Made by a program: the position numbers and the translations under genes. This document shows positions 44,346 to 54,276 of a DNA stretch of 59,426 bases, piece after piece. The stretch spans positions 1-59,426 of the forward strand of contig JAFZKY010000028.1 of NCBI GenBank assembly GCA_017551725.1. Reading direction: 5' to 3'. Origin of the DNA: Bacteroidales bacterium (GTDB lineage: Bacteria > Bacteroidota > Bacteroidia > Bacteroidales > WCHB1-69). The stretch's first letter is position 1, and each line of letters opens with the position of its first letter. The notes beneath the pieces are model-generated. The model saw nothing but the letters and a program-made list of their open reading frames with translations, did not search any database and was not told the origin of the DNA.

Positions 44346-45563
44346 ATGAATGAAGAGAGAAACATCCGAATCGACGATTTCGACTACCCCCTCCCCGAGG
44401 AGCGCATCGCCTTTTTCCCTGTTGCGCAGCGCGACACTTCGAAACTGCTGGTCTATCGCCACGGCGAGCTGACGGACAGTCATTTCCACAACCTGCCCGA
44501 CTTCCTGAACGACAACGACATGCTGTTGTTCAACGATTCCAAGGTGATCCACGCCCGTCTGCTGGTACACAATGCCACGGGTGCGGCGATAGAGATTTTC
44601 TGCCTGGAGCCGATTGCCCCGAGCAACGACCCGGCCACCGCCTTTGCGCAGCACGGCCCCGTGACGTGGAAGTGCATGGTGGGCAACGCCAAACGCTGGA
44701 AGCATCCGCTGGACATCATTGTGCCGCTTGATGGCAGGGAACTGCGGGTGACGGCCACGAAAGGGAAGAACATCGAAGGGGCGTTCCTCGTGACGTTCTC
44801 ATGGGATGATGATAGGGTTTCGTTTGCCGAATGGCTGGAACATTATGGCAAGATGCCTCTGCCGCCCTATATCAAACGGGCTGCCAATGAGGAAGATGAG
44901 CAACGCTATCAGACCGTCTATGCCAAGTACGACGGCTCCGTGGCGGCGCCCACGGCGGGCTTGCACTTCACCCCCGAGGTGCTGGAGAGCTTGCGTGGGA
45001 AAGGTGTTGACACCACTTACATCACGCTCCATGTCGGGGCCGGCACATTCAAGCCCGTGTCTTCCGACACCATCGGGGACCATTACATGCACGAGGAGAA
45101 AATCGTCATCCCGGAGGCGGTGGTGGACAAGCTCCTGGCTTCCCGTTCCAAGCGGCACATCGCTGTGGGCACTACGGTGACGCGCACCATGGAGTCGCTG
45201 TTCATCATCGGGGCCAAGCTCAAACTCGGCCGGCCCGACCCGTTGACCGTCACCCAATGGGAAATCTACGACGACGAGGCCCTGCGTGAGGTGTCGGTGG
45301 AGGAGTCTTTGCTCGCGATACGGGATTACATGCGGGCGCAGCGCACCGACCTGTTGCGCGCGGCCACGAGCCTCATCATCCTGCCCACCTATCGGCTGAA
45401 GATGGTGCAGGGCATCATCACCAACTTCCATCAGCCCAAGAGCACCTTGCTGCTGCTCATCTCGGCCTTCCTGGGCGACGAGTGGCGTCGCATCTACCGC
45501 CATGCCCTCGACAACGGCTACCGCTTCCTCAGCTACGGAGACTCGAATTTGTATTTGCCGTGA
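44346..45563 (+). CDS. queA: S-adenosylmethionine:tRNA ribosyltransferase-isomerase QueA
   Basis: 405 residues. It transfers and isomerises the ribose of SAM onto preQ1-tRNA to make epoxyqueuosine. Family blocks: DFDYPLPEERIAFFP, RDTSKLLVY, DMLLFNDSKVIHARL, GKMPLPPYIKR, YQTVYAKYDGSVAAPTAGLH, LHVGAGTFKPV and the late NFHQPKSTLLLLISAF. It is somewhat longer than the usual 340-360 residues; extra residues lie near 85-115 and in the C-terminal half. It is divergent from the glycogen gene and upstream of thrS, which has its own promoter. Confidence 0.93.
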   Translation: MNEERNIRIDDFDYPLPEERIAFFPVAQRDTSKLLVYRHGELTDSHFHNLPDFLNDNDMLLFNDSKVIHARLLVHNATGAAIEIFCLEPIAPSNDPATAFAQHGPVTWKCMVGNAKRWKHPLDIIVPLDGRELRVTATKGKNIEGAFLVTFSWDDDRVSFAEWLEHYGKMPLPPYIKRAANEEDEQRYQTVYAKYDGSVAAPTAGLHFTPEVLESLRGKGVDTTYITLHVGAGTFKPVSSDTIGDHYMHEEKIVIPEAVVDKLLASRSKRHIAVGTTVTRTMESLFIIGAKLKLGRPDPLTVTQWEIYDDEALREVSVEESLLAIRDYMRAQRTDLLRAATSLIILPTYRLKMVQGIITNFHQPKSTLLLLISAFLGDEWRRIYRHALDNGYRFLSYGDSNLYLP

Positions 45564-45602
45564 AAGAGTTGTCGGACGATGGGTAAACTCAATAAAAATG
45601 TG

Positions 45603-45610
45603 TATCTTTG
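45603..45610 (+). promoter_or_regulatory. -7 promoter box for thrS
   Basis: TATCTTTG then CAGG, 35 bp before ATG 45646. Confidence 0.6.
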
Positions 45611-45645
45611 CAGGCTTGTTTTAGAACATAATCAATTGTAAAATC

Positions 45646-47583
45646 ATGATAAAAATTACACTGCCTGACGGCTCAGTAAAAGAATTTGAACAGGGCGTAA
45701 CTCCCTACGAGGTAGCCCAAAGCATTAGTGAAGGCCTGGCCCGTAACGTGTTGGTGGCCAAAGTGAACGACAAAATGGTGGAGCTCGACAAGCCTATCGG
45801 CGAGGATGCTTCCCTCACGCTCTACACATGGAACGACCGCGAAGGCAAGGACACCTTCTGGCACAGTTCCGCGCACCTTATGGCGGCGGCCATCGAGTCG
45901 CTGTATCCCGGTGTGAAGTTCGGCATCGGCCCCCATATCGAGACCGGCTTCTACTACGACATCGATTTCATGAACTATTCCATCTCCTCTGACGATTTTC
46001 CGAAAATCGAGGAGAAGATGAAGGAACTGGCCTCCCAGAAGATTCAGTTCGTGCGCCGCGAGGTGCCCAAGGCCGAAGCTCTCGACTATTTCAACAAGAA
46101 GGGTGATGAATATAAGGTGGAACTGATTGATGGTCTGGAAGATGGACAGATCTCCTTCTATGAGAGCGGCCCCTTCACCGACCTCTGCCGTGGTCCGCAC
46201 TTGCACGACACCTCTATGATCAAGGCCATCAAGCTGCTGAAGACGGCGGGTGCCTACTGGCGTGGCGACGAGAAACGCAAACAGCTCACCCGTATCTATG
46301 CTGTTACCTTCCCGAAGAAGAAGGAACTCGACGAATATCTGGCTCTCCTCGAAGAGGCAGCCAAGCGCGACCATCGCAAACTCGGCCGTGAGATGGAGTT
46401 GTTCACCTTCTCCCCGCTCGTGGGCCAAGGTCTGCCGTTGTGGCTGCCCAAGGGTGCCGCCCTGCGCGACCGTCTGGAGCAGTTTCTGCGCAAGGTGCAG
46501 AAAAAGTATGGCTATCAGCAGGTTATCACCCCACATATCGGCAACGTGAACCTCTATAAGACCTCTGGCCACTATGCCAAGTATGGTGCGGACTCGTTCC
46601 GTCCCATCACCACGCCGCAAGAGGGCGAGGAGTTCTTCCTCAAGCCGATGAACTGTCCACACCACTGCCAGATTTTCGCTGCACGCCCGCGTTCGTACAA
46701 GGAGCTGCCTCTCCGTCTGGCTGAGTTCGGAACCGTCTATCGCTACGAACAGAGCGGTGAGTTGCACGGCCTGACGCGTGTGCGCGGCTTTACGCAGGAC
46801 GATGCTCACCTCTATTGCACCTCCGACCAGATCAAGGAGGAATTCTGCAAGGTCATAGATATTATATTGTATATCTTCAAAACCCTGAAGTTCGAAAACT
46901 ACAAGGCCCAGGTCTCCCTGCGCGATCCCAACAACAAGGAGAAATACATCGGCACGGACGAGAACTGGGAGAAGGCACAGCGCGCCATCATCGAGGCTGC
47001 TGCCGAGAAGGGGCTCAACACCATCGAGGTGGAGGGCGAGGCGGCCTTCTACGGTCCCAAGCTCGACTTCATGGTGAAGGATGCCATCGGCCGCGAGTGG
47101 CAGCTGGGTACTGTGCAGGTCGATTACAACCTGCCCGAGCGCTTTGAGTTGGAATACACGGATGCCGATGGTCAGAAGAAGCGTCCGGTGATGATCCACC
47201 GCGCCCCGTTCGGCTCCATGGAGCGTTTCGTGGCCGTGCTGCTGGAGCATACCGGCGGCAACTTCCCGTTGTGGCTCACCTCCGACCAGGTGGTCATCCT
47301 GCCCATCAGCGAGAAATACATGGACTACGCCCGCAAGGTGCAGGCCGCGTTGGATGAGCAGGACATCCGCTGCTACATCGACGAGCGCAGCGAGAAGACG
47401 GGCCGCAAGATCCGCGACGCCGAAACCGCCAAGGTCCCGTACATGCTCATCGTGGGTGAGAAGGAAGAGGCCGACGGCACCGTCTCTGTGCGCCGCCACG
47501 GCAACCTCAACGATGGCACCATGCCGCTTGGCGACTTCGTCACGCTCATCAATGAGGCCATCAAGGCGGAATTGGAGAATTAA
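45646..47583 (+). CDS. thrS: Threonyl-tRNA synthetase
   Basis: 645 residues. Order: TGS domain (1-62), editing (second additional) domain with HSSAHL (His73, His77), class II catalytic core (about 245-540) with [13 protein letters not shown], the zinc-binding [31 protein letters not shown] (motif 2) and [12 protein letters not shown] (motif 3 region), and a C-terminal anticodon-binding domain ([17 protein letters not shown]). It charges tRNA-Thr and edits misacylated Ser. The length is typical. No T-box or long structured leader is seen in the 36 bp upstream of the ATG. A palindrome and a terminator hairpin follow. Confidence 0.96.
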   Translation: MIKITLPDGSVKEFEQGVTPYEVAQSISEGLARNVLVAKVNDKMVELDKPIGEDASLTLYTWNDREGKDTFWHSSAHLMAAAIESLYPGVKFGIGPHIETGFYYDIDFMNYSISSDDFPKIEEKMKELASQKIQFVRREVPKAEALDYFNKKGDEYKVELIDGLEDGQISFYESGPFTDLCRGPHLHDTSMIKAIKLLKTAGAYWRGDEKRKQLTRIYAVTFPKKKELDEYLALLEEAAKRDHRKLGREMELFTFSPLVGQGLPLWLPKGAALRDRLEQFLRKVQKKYGYQQVITPHIGNVNLYKTSGHYAKYGADSFRPITTPQEGEEFFLKPMNCPHHCQIFAARPRSYKELPLRLAEFGTVYRYEQSGELHGLTRVRGFTQDDAHLYCTSDQIKEEFCKVIDIILYIFKTLKFENYKAQVSLRDPNNKEKYIGTDENWEKAQRAIIEAAAEKGLNTIEVEGEAAFYGPKLDFMVKDAIGREWQLGTVQVDYNLPERFELEYTDADGQKKRPVMIHRAPFGSMERFVAVLLEHTGGNFPLWLTSDQVVILPISEKYMDYARKVQAALDEQDIRCYIDERSEKTGRKIRDAETAKVPYMLIVGEKEEADGTVSVRRHGNLNDGTMPLGDFVTLINEAIKAELEN

Positions 47584-47587
47584 TCCC

Positions 47588-47617
47588 TGTAGAGACGCAA
47601 TGCATTGCGCCTCTACA
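47588..47617. repeat. 30-bp palindrome, REP-like
   Basis: TGTAGAG (47588-47594) pairs with CTCTACA (47611-47617), and CGCAAT with ATTGCG, with only one mismatch in between. Such GTAGAGACGC-type palindromes occur as dispersed elements in several bacterial genomes, as I recall. It sits five bases after the thrS stop. Confidence 0.65.
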
Positions 47618-47627
47618 AATACCTAAA

Positions 47628-47660
47628 ACAGGGCTGCCGCATCGCGGCAGCCCTGTTGTT
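47628..47660. terminator. Bidirectional intrinsic terminator between thrS and gldH
   Basis: A perfect 13-bp stem (47628-47640 with 47644-47656) with a 3-base loop. A T-rich stretch follows on the plus strand and TTTT on the minus strand, between two convergent genes. Confidence 0.75.
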
Positions 47661-47692
47661 ATATGGGGTTTAAACGTAGGTGTGTCAAAGGA

Positions 47693-48160
47693 TTACTTCG
47701 CCTTCCAGTTCTCCAGCGTGATGCCGAAGTCGCTGATGCCCTTCACCTTGTCGGTGCGCATGCCTTGCGTGACCGTGAACGTGTAGGTGCCGGTGAAGGG
47801 GAAACGGATTCTCGGCTGGAACAGGAACATGTTGTCTTTGATTCGCCCCTGTCCCTTGCCGGTCCACTTACCGAACTTGTCGCACACGATGAAGCCCAGC
47901 GTGTCCTGCTCGCTGTGCCCGTCAGGGTATTGCGTTTTCATGAAGACGTAGAAATTCTGTGTTTCAAAGTCTGTGGTGTTCCGCAGATGTATATACATAT
48001 TATAATATGCCATCGAGTCGGTGATGTCCACTTTGAAGACCAACGGCTTCTTCACATCCCATTTCTCGTTGGGGATGGCCTGGATGTCGCTGTAATAACG
48101 GCTCTGGCAGCCCGAAAGGCAGAATAGCAATGCTAAGGTGGCGAAAACGGTTCTTCTCAT
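47693..48160 (-). CDS. gldH: Gliding motility lipoprotein GldH
   Basis: 155 residues. Lipoprotein signal with lipobox CLSGC (Cys18), then the GldH body: NEKWDVKKPLVFKVDIT, YYNMYIHLRNTTDF, FVFMK-like YVFMKTQYPDG, FGKWTGKGQGRIKDN and GTYTFTVTQGMR. GldH is required for gliding and is linked to the type IX secretion system in Flavobacterium. This fits the several T9SS cargo genes in the window. It follows ricT with a 27-bp gap; this pairing is common in Bacteroidetes, as I recall. Confidence 0.9.
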   Translation of the reverse strand: MRRTVFATLALLFCLSGCQSRYYSDIQAIPNEKWDVKKPLVFKVDITDSMAYYNMYIHLRNTTDFETQNFYVFMKTQYPDGHSEQDTLGFIVCDKFGKWTGKGQGRIKDNMFLFQPRIRFPFTGTYTFTVTQGMRTDKVKGISDFGITLENWKAK

Positions 48161-48187
48161 AAGGCCGGAATTGAAAAGGGTGGGGGA

Positions 48188-49474
48188 CTATGAGTCCGCA
48201 ATGTGCTTGAGCTCGTCCATGCTGATGTTGTTGCCCTCTTCCACTTTCTTCTGGTTGACCAGCGCAAATTCTTCCAATGTTTCGGGAACTTTGCCTTCGT
48301 TGTTCATCTTGATGATGAGCTTGACTTTGTCCAGAGGCAGTGCGAAGATGGTGGACGCATCGTTGGAATAGGAATACCAGACGATTTTCTTGAAGATGTC
48401 GATTTTGTTGTAAACTCCTCTTCCTTTCTTGGTTTTCAGCTGTACGTTGGGCTGCGGAAACTCTTTGAGTTCCTGAATATACGTGTCTTGTTCGAAGTTG
48501 AGGCAGCATTTGAGCTTGCCGCACATGCCGGCCAGCTTCTGCGGGTTGAGGGAGAGTTGCTGGGTGCGTGCGGTGCTGGTGGAGACGGACTGGAAGTTGG
48601 TGAGCCAGGAGGAACAGCAGAGTTCGCGCCCGCAGGAGCCAAGTCCGCCCAGACGGGCAGCCTCCTGCCGCACGCCGATCTGGCGCATCTCGATGCGGAT
48701 GTGGAACTGCTCGGCCAGGATCTTGATGAGCTCGCGGAAATCAACACGCTCCTCGGCAGAGTAGTAGAAGATGGCCTTGGTGCCGTCGCCCTGGTACTCC
48801 ACATCGTTCACTTTCATCTTCAAATTGAGGTCCCAAGCCGTGTAACGCGATTTCAGCATGGTCTCGTTTTCCAGCCCCACCGTGGCAATCCACTCCTCGA
48901 TGTCGGCGTAACGTGCCGTGCGGTAGAGCTTTTTCACCACATCCGAGGCTTTCACGTGCTTGTGCTCCATCTGTCGTTTTACCTGCAAACCCAACATGGA
49001 GATGATGCCGATGTCGTGGCCGGGATTGGCTTCCACCGCCACAATGTCACCCACCTTGAACACTCCGTCGGGCGGGAGGAGGAAGAAATCCTTGTGGCTG
49101 TTTTTGAACCGCACCTCGGCGATGGGGAACTCGATGTAGTCCAGCGAGATGTCCAATTTGGAAATCCAGTCGTAGGAGGGCAGTTTGCAACTGCTGTAGT
49201 TGTACTGCCGGCAGTTTATCTTCTCCGGCTCTGGAATGTTATTCAACCCCCGCGTCAGGAAGATGTTCTCGGAGATTTTCTTGGATTCGGGCGACAATCC
49301 GGTGCGGATGTCCATGTCCAGATATTGCTCCCAGTCTTCCACGGGCGCATGGTCCTTATCTTCCAGGTTGACTTTTTCCTTGGACTTTCCTTTGGGGGTG
49401 TCTTGTTTCTTAATATCTTGATTTTTAGTCTCTTCTTTAGATATTTCAGGTTCCTTCGTCACTTTTTCAGTCAT
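48188..49474 (-). CDS. ricT: RicT/PSP1-domain regulatory iron-sulfur protein
   Basis: 428 residues. A charged, low-complexity N terminus (1-45, Lys/Glu rich) precedes the PSP1 domain (EVRFKNSHKDFFLLPP, GDIVAVEANPGHDIG, DLNLKMKVNDVEYQGDG, FYYSAEERVDFRELIKIL). Cysteine motifs CGRELCCSSWL and AGMCGKLKCCLNFE can bind a cluster. RicT (YaaT) of Bacillus helps RNase Y maturation of mRNAs and binds [4Fe-4S]; the Bacteroidetes orthologue's role is not known. It has its own promoter; gldH lies downstream. Confidence 0.85.
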   Translation of the reverse strand: MTEKVTKEPEISKEETKNQDIKKQDTPKGKSKEKVNLEDKDHAPVEDWEQYLDMDIRTGLSPESKKISENIFLTRGLNNIPEPEKINCRQYNYSSCKLPSYDWISKLDISLDYIEFPIAEVRFKNSHKDFFLLPPDGVFKVGDIVAVEANPGHDIGIISMLGLQVKRQMEHKHVKASDVVKKLYRTARYADIEEWIATVGLENETMLKSRYTAWDLNLKMKVNDVEYQGDGTKAIFYYSAEERVDFRELIKILAEQFHIRIEMRQIGVRQEAARLGGLGSCGRELCCSSWLTNFQSVSTSTARTQQLSLNPQKLAGMCGKLKCCLNFEQDTYIQELKEFPQPNVQLKTKKGRGVYNKIDIFKKIVWYSYSNDASTIFALPLDKVKLIIKMNNEGKVPETLEEFALVNQKKVEEGNNISMDELKHIADS

Positions 49475-49502
49475 ATTTATATTGGGGTTTTAAAATAGGG
49501 TG

Positions 49503-49510
49503 CAAAAATA
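49503..49510 (-). promoter_or_regulatory. -7 promoter box for ricT-gldH
   Basis: The minus strand reads TATTTTTG then CA, 28 bp before ATG 49474. Confidence 0.5.
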
Positions 49511-49596
49511 CGAAATAATGTGCAATTCCCGCAGGTCATGCGGTGGGTTCGTCAATTGTGACCGGGATCAAGGTTATGGTTATGAAACTCTTAGTG

Positions 49597-52500
49597 TTAT
49601 TCATTCTTGTCGTTTTGTTTGGATTTTTTGGTGCCGTTTTTCTTGACAGTGTTCTTCGCTGCGTTGTTTTTTTGCTTGCGTTTGCTGTTAAAATCCTGCT
49701 TGAAGGCCAAGGCTACGCCCGCCACGTAGTTGATCTGGTTGTCATGCATGTAGTAGTCTTCGTTGCGTTCGCCGATGTTGGTGTAGGCTTTCACCTTCCA
49801 GGTGCCGGTCTTGTTAAGACTATACTGTAGCATGAGATCGCCGTACATGTTGTTGGCCGCCGAGCGGGTGGCATCGTCATAGTAGCCGATACTGGTTTCC
49901 AGCGTCATCCGGTCCTTGAGCAGACTGGCATTGGCCGTCAAACCATATTCGGCGGCGCTCGTTTCCGTCTCCTGGTTGTAGGTGATGCCGAAGGAACCTT
50001 TCTGGTTTTCCATCAGAGAACTCAGCATATTGTTGACCATGTTGCGGAAAATATTGGATATTTGGAATCCACCGCCGTTCCCGGAAAACAGATCCGATGC
50101 CATGAAATTGTTGGTGATCAGAAAATAGGCGAACTGCTTGGTGGTGTTCTCCTTGTTGGATGTGTCGATGGCCGTGTAGAACAGGTTGCGGAACTCGTCG
50201 CTGCTGTTGGGCAGTTCGAAGCTGAATGTCGGCTCCAGCTGTTTCATGATGGGCCCGTTTAGATGCATATAGGCGTTGACAGGCACGGCGTTGCCTGACG
50301 CGTAGCCTTCGGGGATGATGTTGGTGAGCGAGGTCTTGGAGGTCTTGTAGGCACTGATGCTGACAATCATGTCCTCCAACGGGCCGTCGAAATGGATGGT
50401 GCCGCCCGGCACCAAGGTCAAACGCGAGTTGAGTAGGTTGTATAGGGCGATTTTAAAGTCGCCGGAATGGAGCGACAGGTTTCCGTAAAGGTTCAGGTCG
50501 CTCTGCTGCATGTCATAAGTGAGCTGAAAAAGACCGTCTGCACGGGCGTTCATGGTGCCGCCGATGGATTCCAGAATCAACACGATGTTGGCGTCGTTTT
50601 TCACATCGAAGGTGAAATCCAACAGGATGTTGGTCTTGGATTCAGATTCTGCGATGGCGGATGACGGGTCGTCGTTCTTGTCGGAGGCTTTCGGCTTGAA
50701 CTGGATGATGTCGGATTGCGATGCCGAGTTGGCCGAGCTTACCTGGAGGGTGATCTTGGTGCCGGTCAAGGTCTGCAAATTGTCGCCTTTGATGAGGATC
50801 TTGTCGCCATCGCCCGTGATGCTTACCATGCCGGAAGCATAGCCCGTACCGTAAAAGATGGAGGTGGCGTCTTTGGGCGTGTTCAGGACCTGGAGCCGGT
50901 TTGTCCGGATGTTCAAATCCAAGGTCATGTCGCGGAAGAAGTTGTGGTGGATGTGCCCGTTCATGTAGGCCACGTTGCCGTCAAGGTCTGTGATGCGCAT
51001 GTTGTCGAAGTGGATGCCCTTGGCGTCGAATCCGATGTCCTGATCCTTGACGTTATAATTGGTGCCGATGGACGAGATGTCCATGTTGGCATCCACCACG
51101 TGGACCGTGCCGTCAAAGTAGGAGGATTTCGGGGTGGAGTAGAAGGAGAGCTTGCCGGAAGCCTTCCCGTTGATGTAGTTGCTGAAACTGGAGAGGAACG
51201 GGGTGAGGAATCCCGCACTGAGGGAATCAAAGCTAGTGTGGATGGCCAGATTCTTCTTGTCGGGGATGTAATGTCCGCGAATTTCGGCGGTCTTGTCCTG
51301 CGCCTGCATGAATTGCCGTATGTCGAATGTGGTGAGATCTTTGGCCATCAGAGGTTTGCTTTCTTGGAAGATGCCGCCGGTGAAGATGATTTTTCCCACG
51401 GTGTCCAAGGCAGCCAATGCAAACACATCCCCGATGGAATCCCGGTTGAACTTGAAGTCGCTGATGAGGGCCTTTCCGAAGGTTATCATCTTCTTGTCGC
51501 GGTTCAGGACGGTGAAGTCGGCGGACAACAGCCCGTCAAACTCCATGCCGTTGACAACAGGGTTCACCATCGATACGTCCATGTCGTTGACTTTCAGTTT
51601 CAACTCGCTGTTTTTTTTCTTGGAATATAATCCGTCGGCGCTGATGCCACGGGTTTGGTCGTCGGTGAAGACAAGATTGTGGATAAGGATGCCGTCCGGC
51701 TGGATGCGCACGGAGTTGCCATCGGTGAATTCCCAGCGGTGGTTGTTAATGTAGATGCCGGATTCGGAAATGTTGACGGCAATATCCTTCAGGTCGTCCA
51801 AGCTGACCATGCCGGCCATTTGGGAGTTAGGTGTGGTTTTGCTGTTGAAACGGTTTTGCCAGCGGAGATCGTAATGGATGGTGTCGTCTCGCGTGCGCGT
51901 GCCAAGGGCTATCTGGTCGAACGGGATCCGCGTGTTGGTCATAATGGCGATGACGGAATCGGTCTTGAAATTCAAGTCCAAGGTCCTGTGGTCTTTGCTG
52001 CTGCCATCGACGGAAAGATTATAGACTGCAACTTTATGCCGCACACCGAAGAAAGGCACGCTGGCGGAAATCACGTCGTCGTTGTCGGAGGAACTGATTT
52101 CCAAGTCAAGATTGCAGTTGGGAGCAATGAAGATATTGGGATAGAATAGACGGACCAGGTTGTAGGTGTTGTAGGTGGCAACGTGCGCCTTGATGTAGCC
52201 GTCCTGCCGGCTTTGGTTTGCAACATCCTCCACATTGGCCTCACTCTGCTTTTTTACAGCATTTTTGAAAAGGTCTGGAAAATAGTTGAATGCCAGACCT
52301 TTCAGAGAATCCAGCATGGTGGCGGTCGGATAGGAACTCTCCAAAGTGGCATTCAGCAGGCTGGAACTGAGGATGAATTTGTGGAAGTCTTCTTTGTTGA
52401 TGGCGGTTAGGCGGAGCCGTTTGTTCGACATCTCCCCCTGGTCGTTTTGATACCGGATGTTGTCGCATCCCAAATAGCCGTTCAGGTTGTCAAGTTTGTT

Positions 52501-54264
52501 GCCTTTGAAGGCAATCATGAAGTTGTCGAAAGCCAGTTGCACATCTTTGCTTTGCTGTGCATGGTAGATGAGTTTTTGGATGCCTTTGGCGCTGGCGGAG
52601 TCCACGGTTGGCAGCCTGTCGGCCACACGGCTGATGTCGAATTGCTCCAGGGAAACGTTCCCTTGCAGGGTGGGGAGTTGCTCCGTGATGTCAAACTGGC
52701 CAAGGATGTTGCCTTTCAGATTCGGGTCGCGGATTTCCACGGAACCGTTGTACAGGCGGTTTTGATAGTCGGCGGAGACGTTCACGTTTCGAAGAGGGTA
52801 GTGGTAGATATCCAAACGCTGGATGGTGCCGTCCAAATGCGCGGTCAAGGTCTTGAGGTTCTCCGCATCCAAGCCGGTAGAGGCCATATCTCCTTCTATT
52901 TCAGCCGTGAAGTTGCTTGATCCGAGGATATTGTGATTGCCTGTCAGGGCGGCCAGATTCAGGTCCGGCGACGACACTTTGCCCGTCAGGTGCGTGCCGC
53001 CGTCGCGGTCCACGAGGGACGATAGTGCTGCTTCCGCCGTGCCTAACGCACAGGCAAGGGCTGTCTCGGCATCGAAATTGGAGGTGCTGCCCGTAAAGGC
53101 GAGCTTCAGCTTCGTGTTGCCCATCTTCGACACAGTTTGGGGAATGGGCAGTGTGCGCCCGCCGGGAAGGGTGAAGTTTGCCAACTCCGGCACGCTGACG
53201 GTGGAGGAGTCTATCTGCAGGTTGAAATGCGCGTGGCGGAAGTCGGTGATGTTCCGCAGGGCGATGTCTCCCCGCAGGCGCGTGAACAAGCCCCAGCCGG
53301 CGCTAAGTCCGATGATACTGAAATCATTTACCGAGCCCTGCACACGGTCGGCCTTCAGGAGAAAGGTCTCGTCCATGCCCTTGATGGCGGGAGCGAAGCC
53401 GGCCACATCCCGCATCGCCAGCCGCGAAGGCCGTACGTCCGCGGTAATCTGCACCGAATCCAGAAAATCCCCGAGCCGATCCCAATAACTGTAGTTGAAA
53501 GCCAGGTCGAGATTCAGGAAACTCTCTGGCGTTTTTATTTTTAATTTCTTGAAAATCAGTGATGTGTCGCAAATACTGAAATCCCCGCTGCCGTCCTGCA
53601 TCTCAAATCCACCGTACTGTTTGAAGGCCAAATGGCGGAAGTTGGCCGCCACGGTGTTGATGCCTACGCACTCCACCCTGAAGTCATCGGCCTCCCAATT
53701 TATGTCTTTTAGTTCAAAAAACGCGTAATCGATGTCCGGCTGGCCGTCGGTTTCATATACAACCCTGTCCTCATCGTCAATCAGGACGAAACGGGAGTTG
53801 GTGAGTTTCAGGTCCTTGGCGGTGAGCAGAAATGTGCCGTGACTGCCTTCCTTATGGAATTTTTTTGCCCAAAGGGCGATGTTCACGCTCTTCTCGCCGG
53901 CATATTTCCGGATGACGACGTTGCCGTGGTCGAGATGCACTTTTCCGAATTTCAGTTTCAACGGCTTGATGGAGAATGAGTTCAAGCGGCCTTTCACGGT
54001 GCCCACGTAGATCATGTCGTTGTGGTGCGCGTCGTGGATGCGGAAGTCGTGGGCCACAAGTTTCAGGGTGGGGGTTACATGTACGTCTTTCATGGAGATT
54101 TCCGACCCCCATTTTTCGGAAATGAAGGATGTGAGCTTGTTGACGGCAAAGGTCTGGATGGCGGGCACGAAGAGCAACCCCACGATGAGGAGGTCGAGGG
54201 CGATGAAGCCCAAGAGCACCCAGAGGATTATCTTCCCGATTTTTTTACTAATTTTGCCGCCCAC
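49597..54264 (-). CDS. tamB: TamB-like translocation and assembly module / AsmA-family envelope protein
   Basis: About 1555 residues. A single N-terminal membrane anchor (ILWVLLGFIALDLLIVGLLF) follows a basic KISKKIGK start, then a very long beta-rich repeat body and the TamB C-terminal domain (DUF490) at roughly 1100-1520. TamB-type proteins span the periplasm and move phospholipid or assist outer-membrane protein insertion. The start is uncertain: GTG 54264 gives the family-like VGGKISKKIGK beginning and leaves only 12 bp to the divergent tsaD ATG, while ATG 54429 would overlap tsaD and add 55 unconserved residues. The C terminus carries a long Lys/Asn-rich tail (KKSKQNDKNE). Confidence 0.85.
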   Translation of the reverse strand: MGGKISKKIGKIILWVLLGFIALDLLIVGLLFVPAIQTFAVNKLTSFISEKWGSEISMKDVHVTPTLKLVAHDFRIHDAHHNDMIYVGTVKGRLNSFSIKPLKLKFGKVHLDHGNVVIRKYAGEKSVNIALWAKKFHKEGSHGTFLLTAKDLKLTNSRFVLIDDEDRVVYETDGQPDIDYAFFELKDINWEADDFRVECVGINTVAANFRHLAFKQYGGFEMQDGSGDFSICDTSLIFKKLKIKTPESFLNLDLAFNYSYWDRLGDFLDSVQITADVRPSRLAMRDVAGFAPAIKGMDETFLLKADRVQGSVNDFSIIGLSAGWGLFTRLRGDIALRNITDFRHAHFNLQIDSSTVSVPELANFTLPGGRTLPIPQTVSKMGNTKLKLAFTGSTSNFDAETALACALGTAEAALSSLVDRDGGTHLTGKVSSPDLNLAALTGNHNILGSSNFTAEIEGDMASTGLDAENLKTLTAHLDGTIQRLDIYHYPLRNVNVSADYQNRLYNGSVEIRDPNLKGNILGQFDITEQLPTLQGNVSLEQFDISRVADRLPTVDSASAKGIQKLIYHAQQSKDVQLAFDNFMIAFKGNKLDNLNGYLGCDNIRYQNDQGEMSNKRLRLTAINKEDFHKFILSSSLLNATLESSYPTATMLDSLKGLAFNYFPDLFKNAVKKQSEANVEDVANQSRQDGYIKAHVATYNTYNLVRLFYPNIFIAPNCNLDLEISSSDNDDVISASVPFFGVRHKVAVYNLSVDGSSKDHRTLDLNFKTDSVIAIMTNTRIPFDQIALGTRTRDDTIHYDLRWQNRFNSKTTPNSQMAGMVSLDDLKDIAVNISESGIYINNHRWEFTDGNSVRIQPDGILIHNLVFTDDQTRGISADGLYSKKKNSELKLKVNDMDVSMVNPVVNGMEFDGLLSADFTVLNRDKKMITFGKALISDFKFNRDSIGDVFALAALDTVGKIIFTGGIFQESKPLMAKDLTTFDIRQFMQAQDKTAEIRGHYIPDKKNLAIHTSFDSLSAGFLTPFLSSFSNYINGKASGKLSFYSTPKSSYFDGTVHVVDANMDISSIGTNYNVKDQDIGFDAKGIHFDNMRITDLDGNVAYMNGHIHHNFFRDMTLDLNIRTNRLQVLNTPKDATSIFYGTGYASGMVSITGDGDKILIKGDNLQTLTGTKITLQVSSANSASQSDIIQFKPKASDKNDDPSSAIAESESKTNILLDFTFDVKNDANIVLILESIGGTMNARADGLFQLTYDMQQSDLNLYGNLSLHSGDFKIALYNLLNSRLTLVPGGTIHFDGPLEDMIVSISAYKTSKTSLTNIIPEGYASGNAVPVNAYMHLNGPIMKQLEPTFSFELPNSSDEFRNLFYTAIDTSNKENTTKQFAYFLITNNFMASDLFSGNGGGFQISNIFRNMVNNMLSSLMENQKGSFGITYNQETETSAAEYGLTANASLLKDRMTLETSIGYYDDATRSAANNMYGDLMLQYSLNKTGTWKVKAYTNIGERNEDYYMHDNQINYVAGVALAFKQDFNSKRKQKNNAAKNTVKKNGTKKSKQNDKNE
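54249..54256 (+). promoter_or_regulatory. -7 promoter box for tsaD
   Basis: TAATTTTG then CCGCC, 20 bp before ATG 54277. It lies inside the first codons of tamB on the other strand. Confidence 0.5.
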
Positions 54265-54276
54265 AATTTTAAGGTT

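Noticed and set aside
45673-47499. A 608-codon open frame antisense to thrS
   Set aside because: It mirrors the codon bias of thrS, has no recognisable domain or promoter, and lies wholly within a certain gene.
48203-49498. A 431-codon open frame antisense to ricT
   Set aside because: Shadow of ricT; no family features.
54022-54276. An 85-codon N-terminal extension of tsaD
   Set aside because: Antisense to the tamB anchor region and absent from the TsaD family; the conserved start is at 54277.
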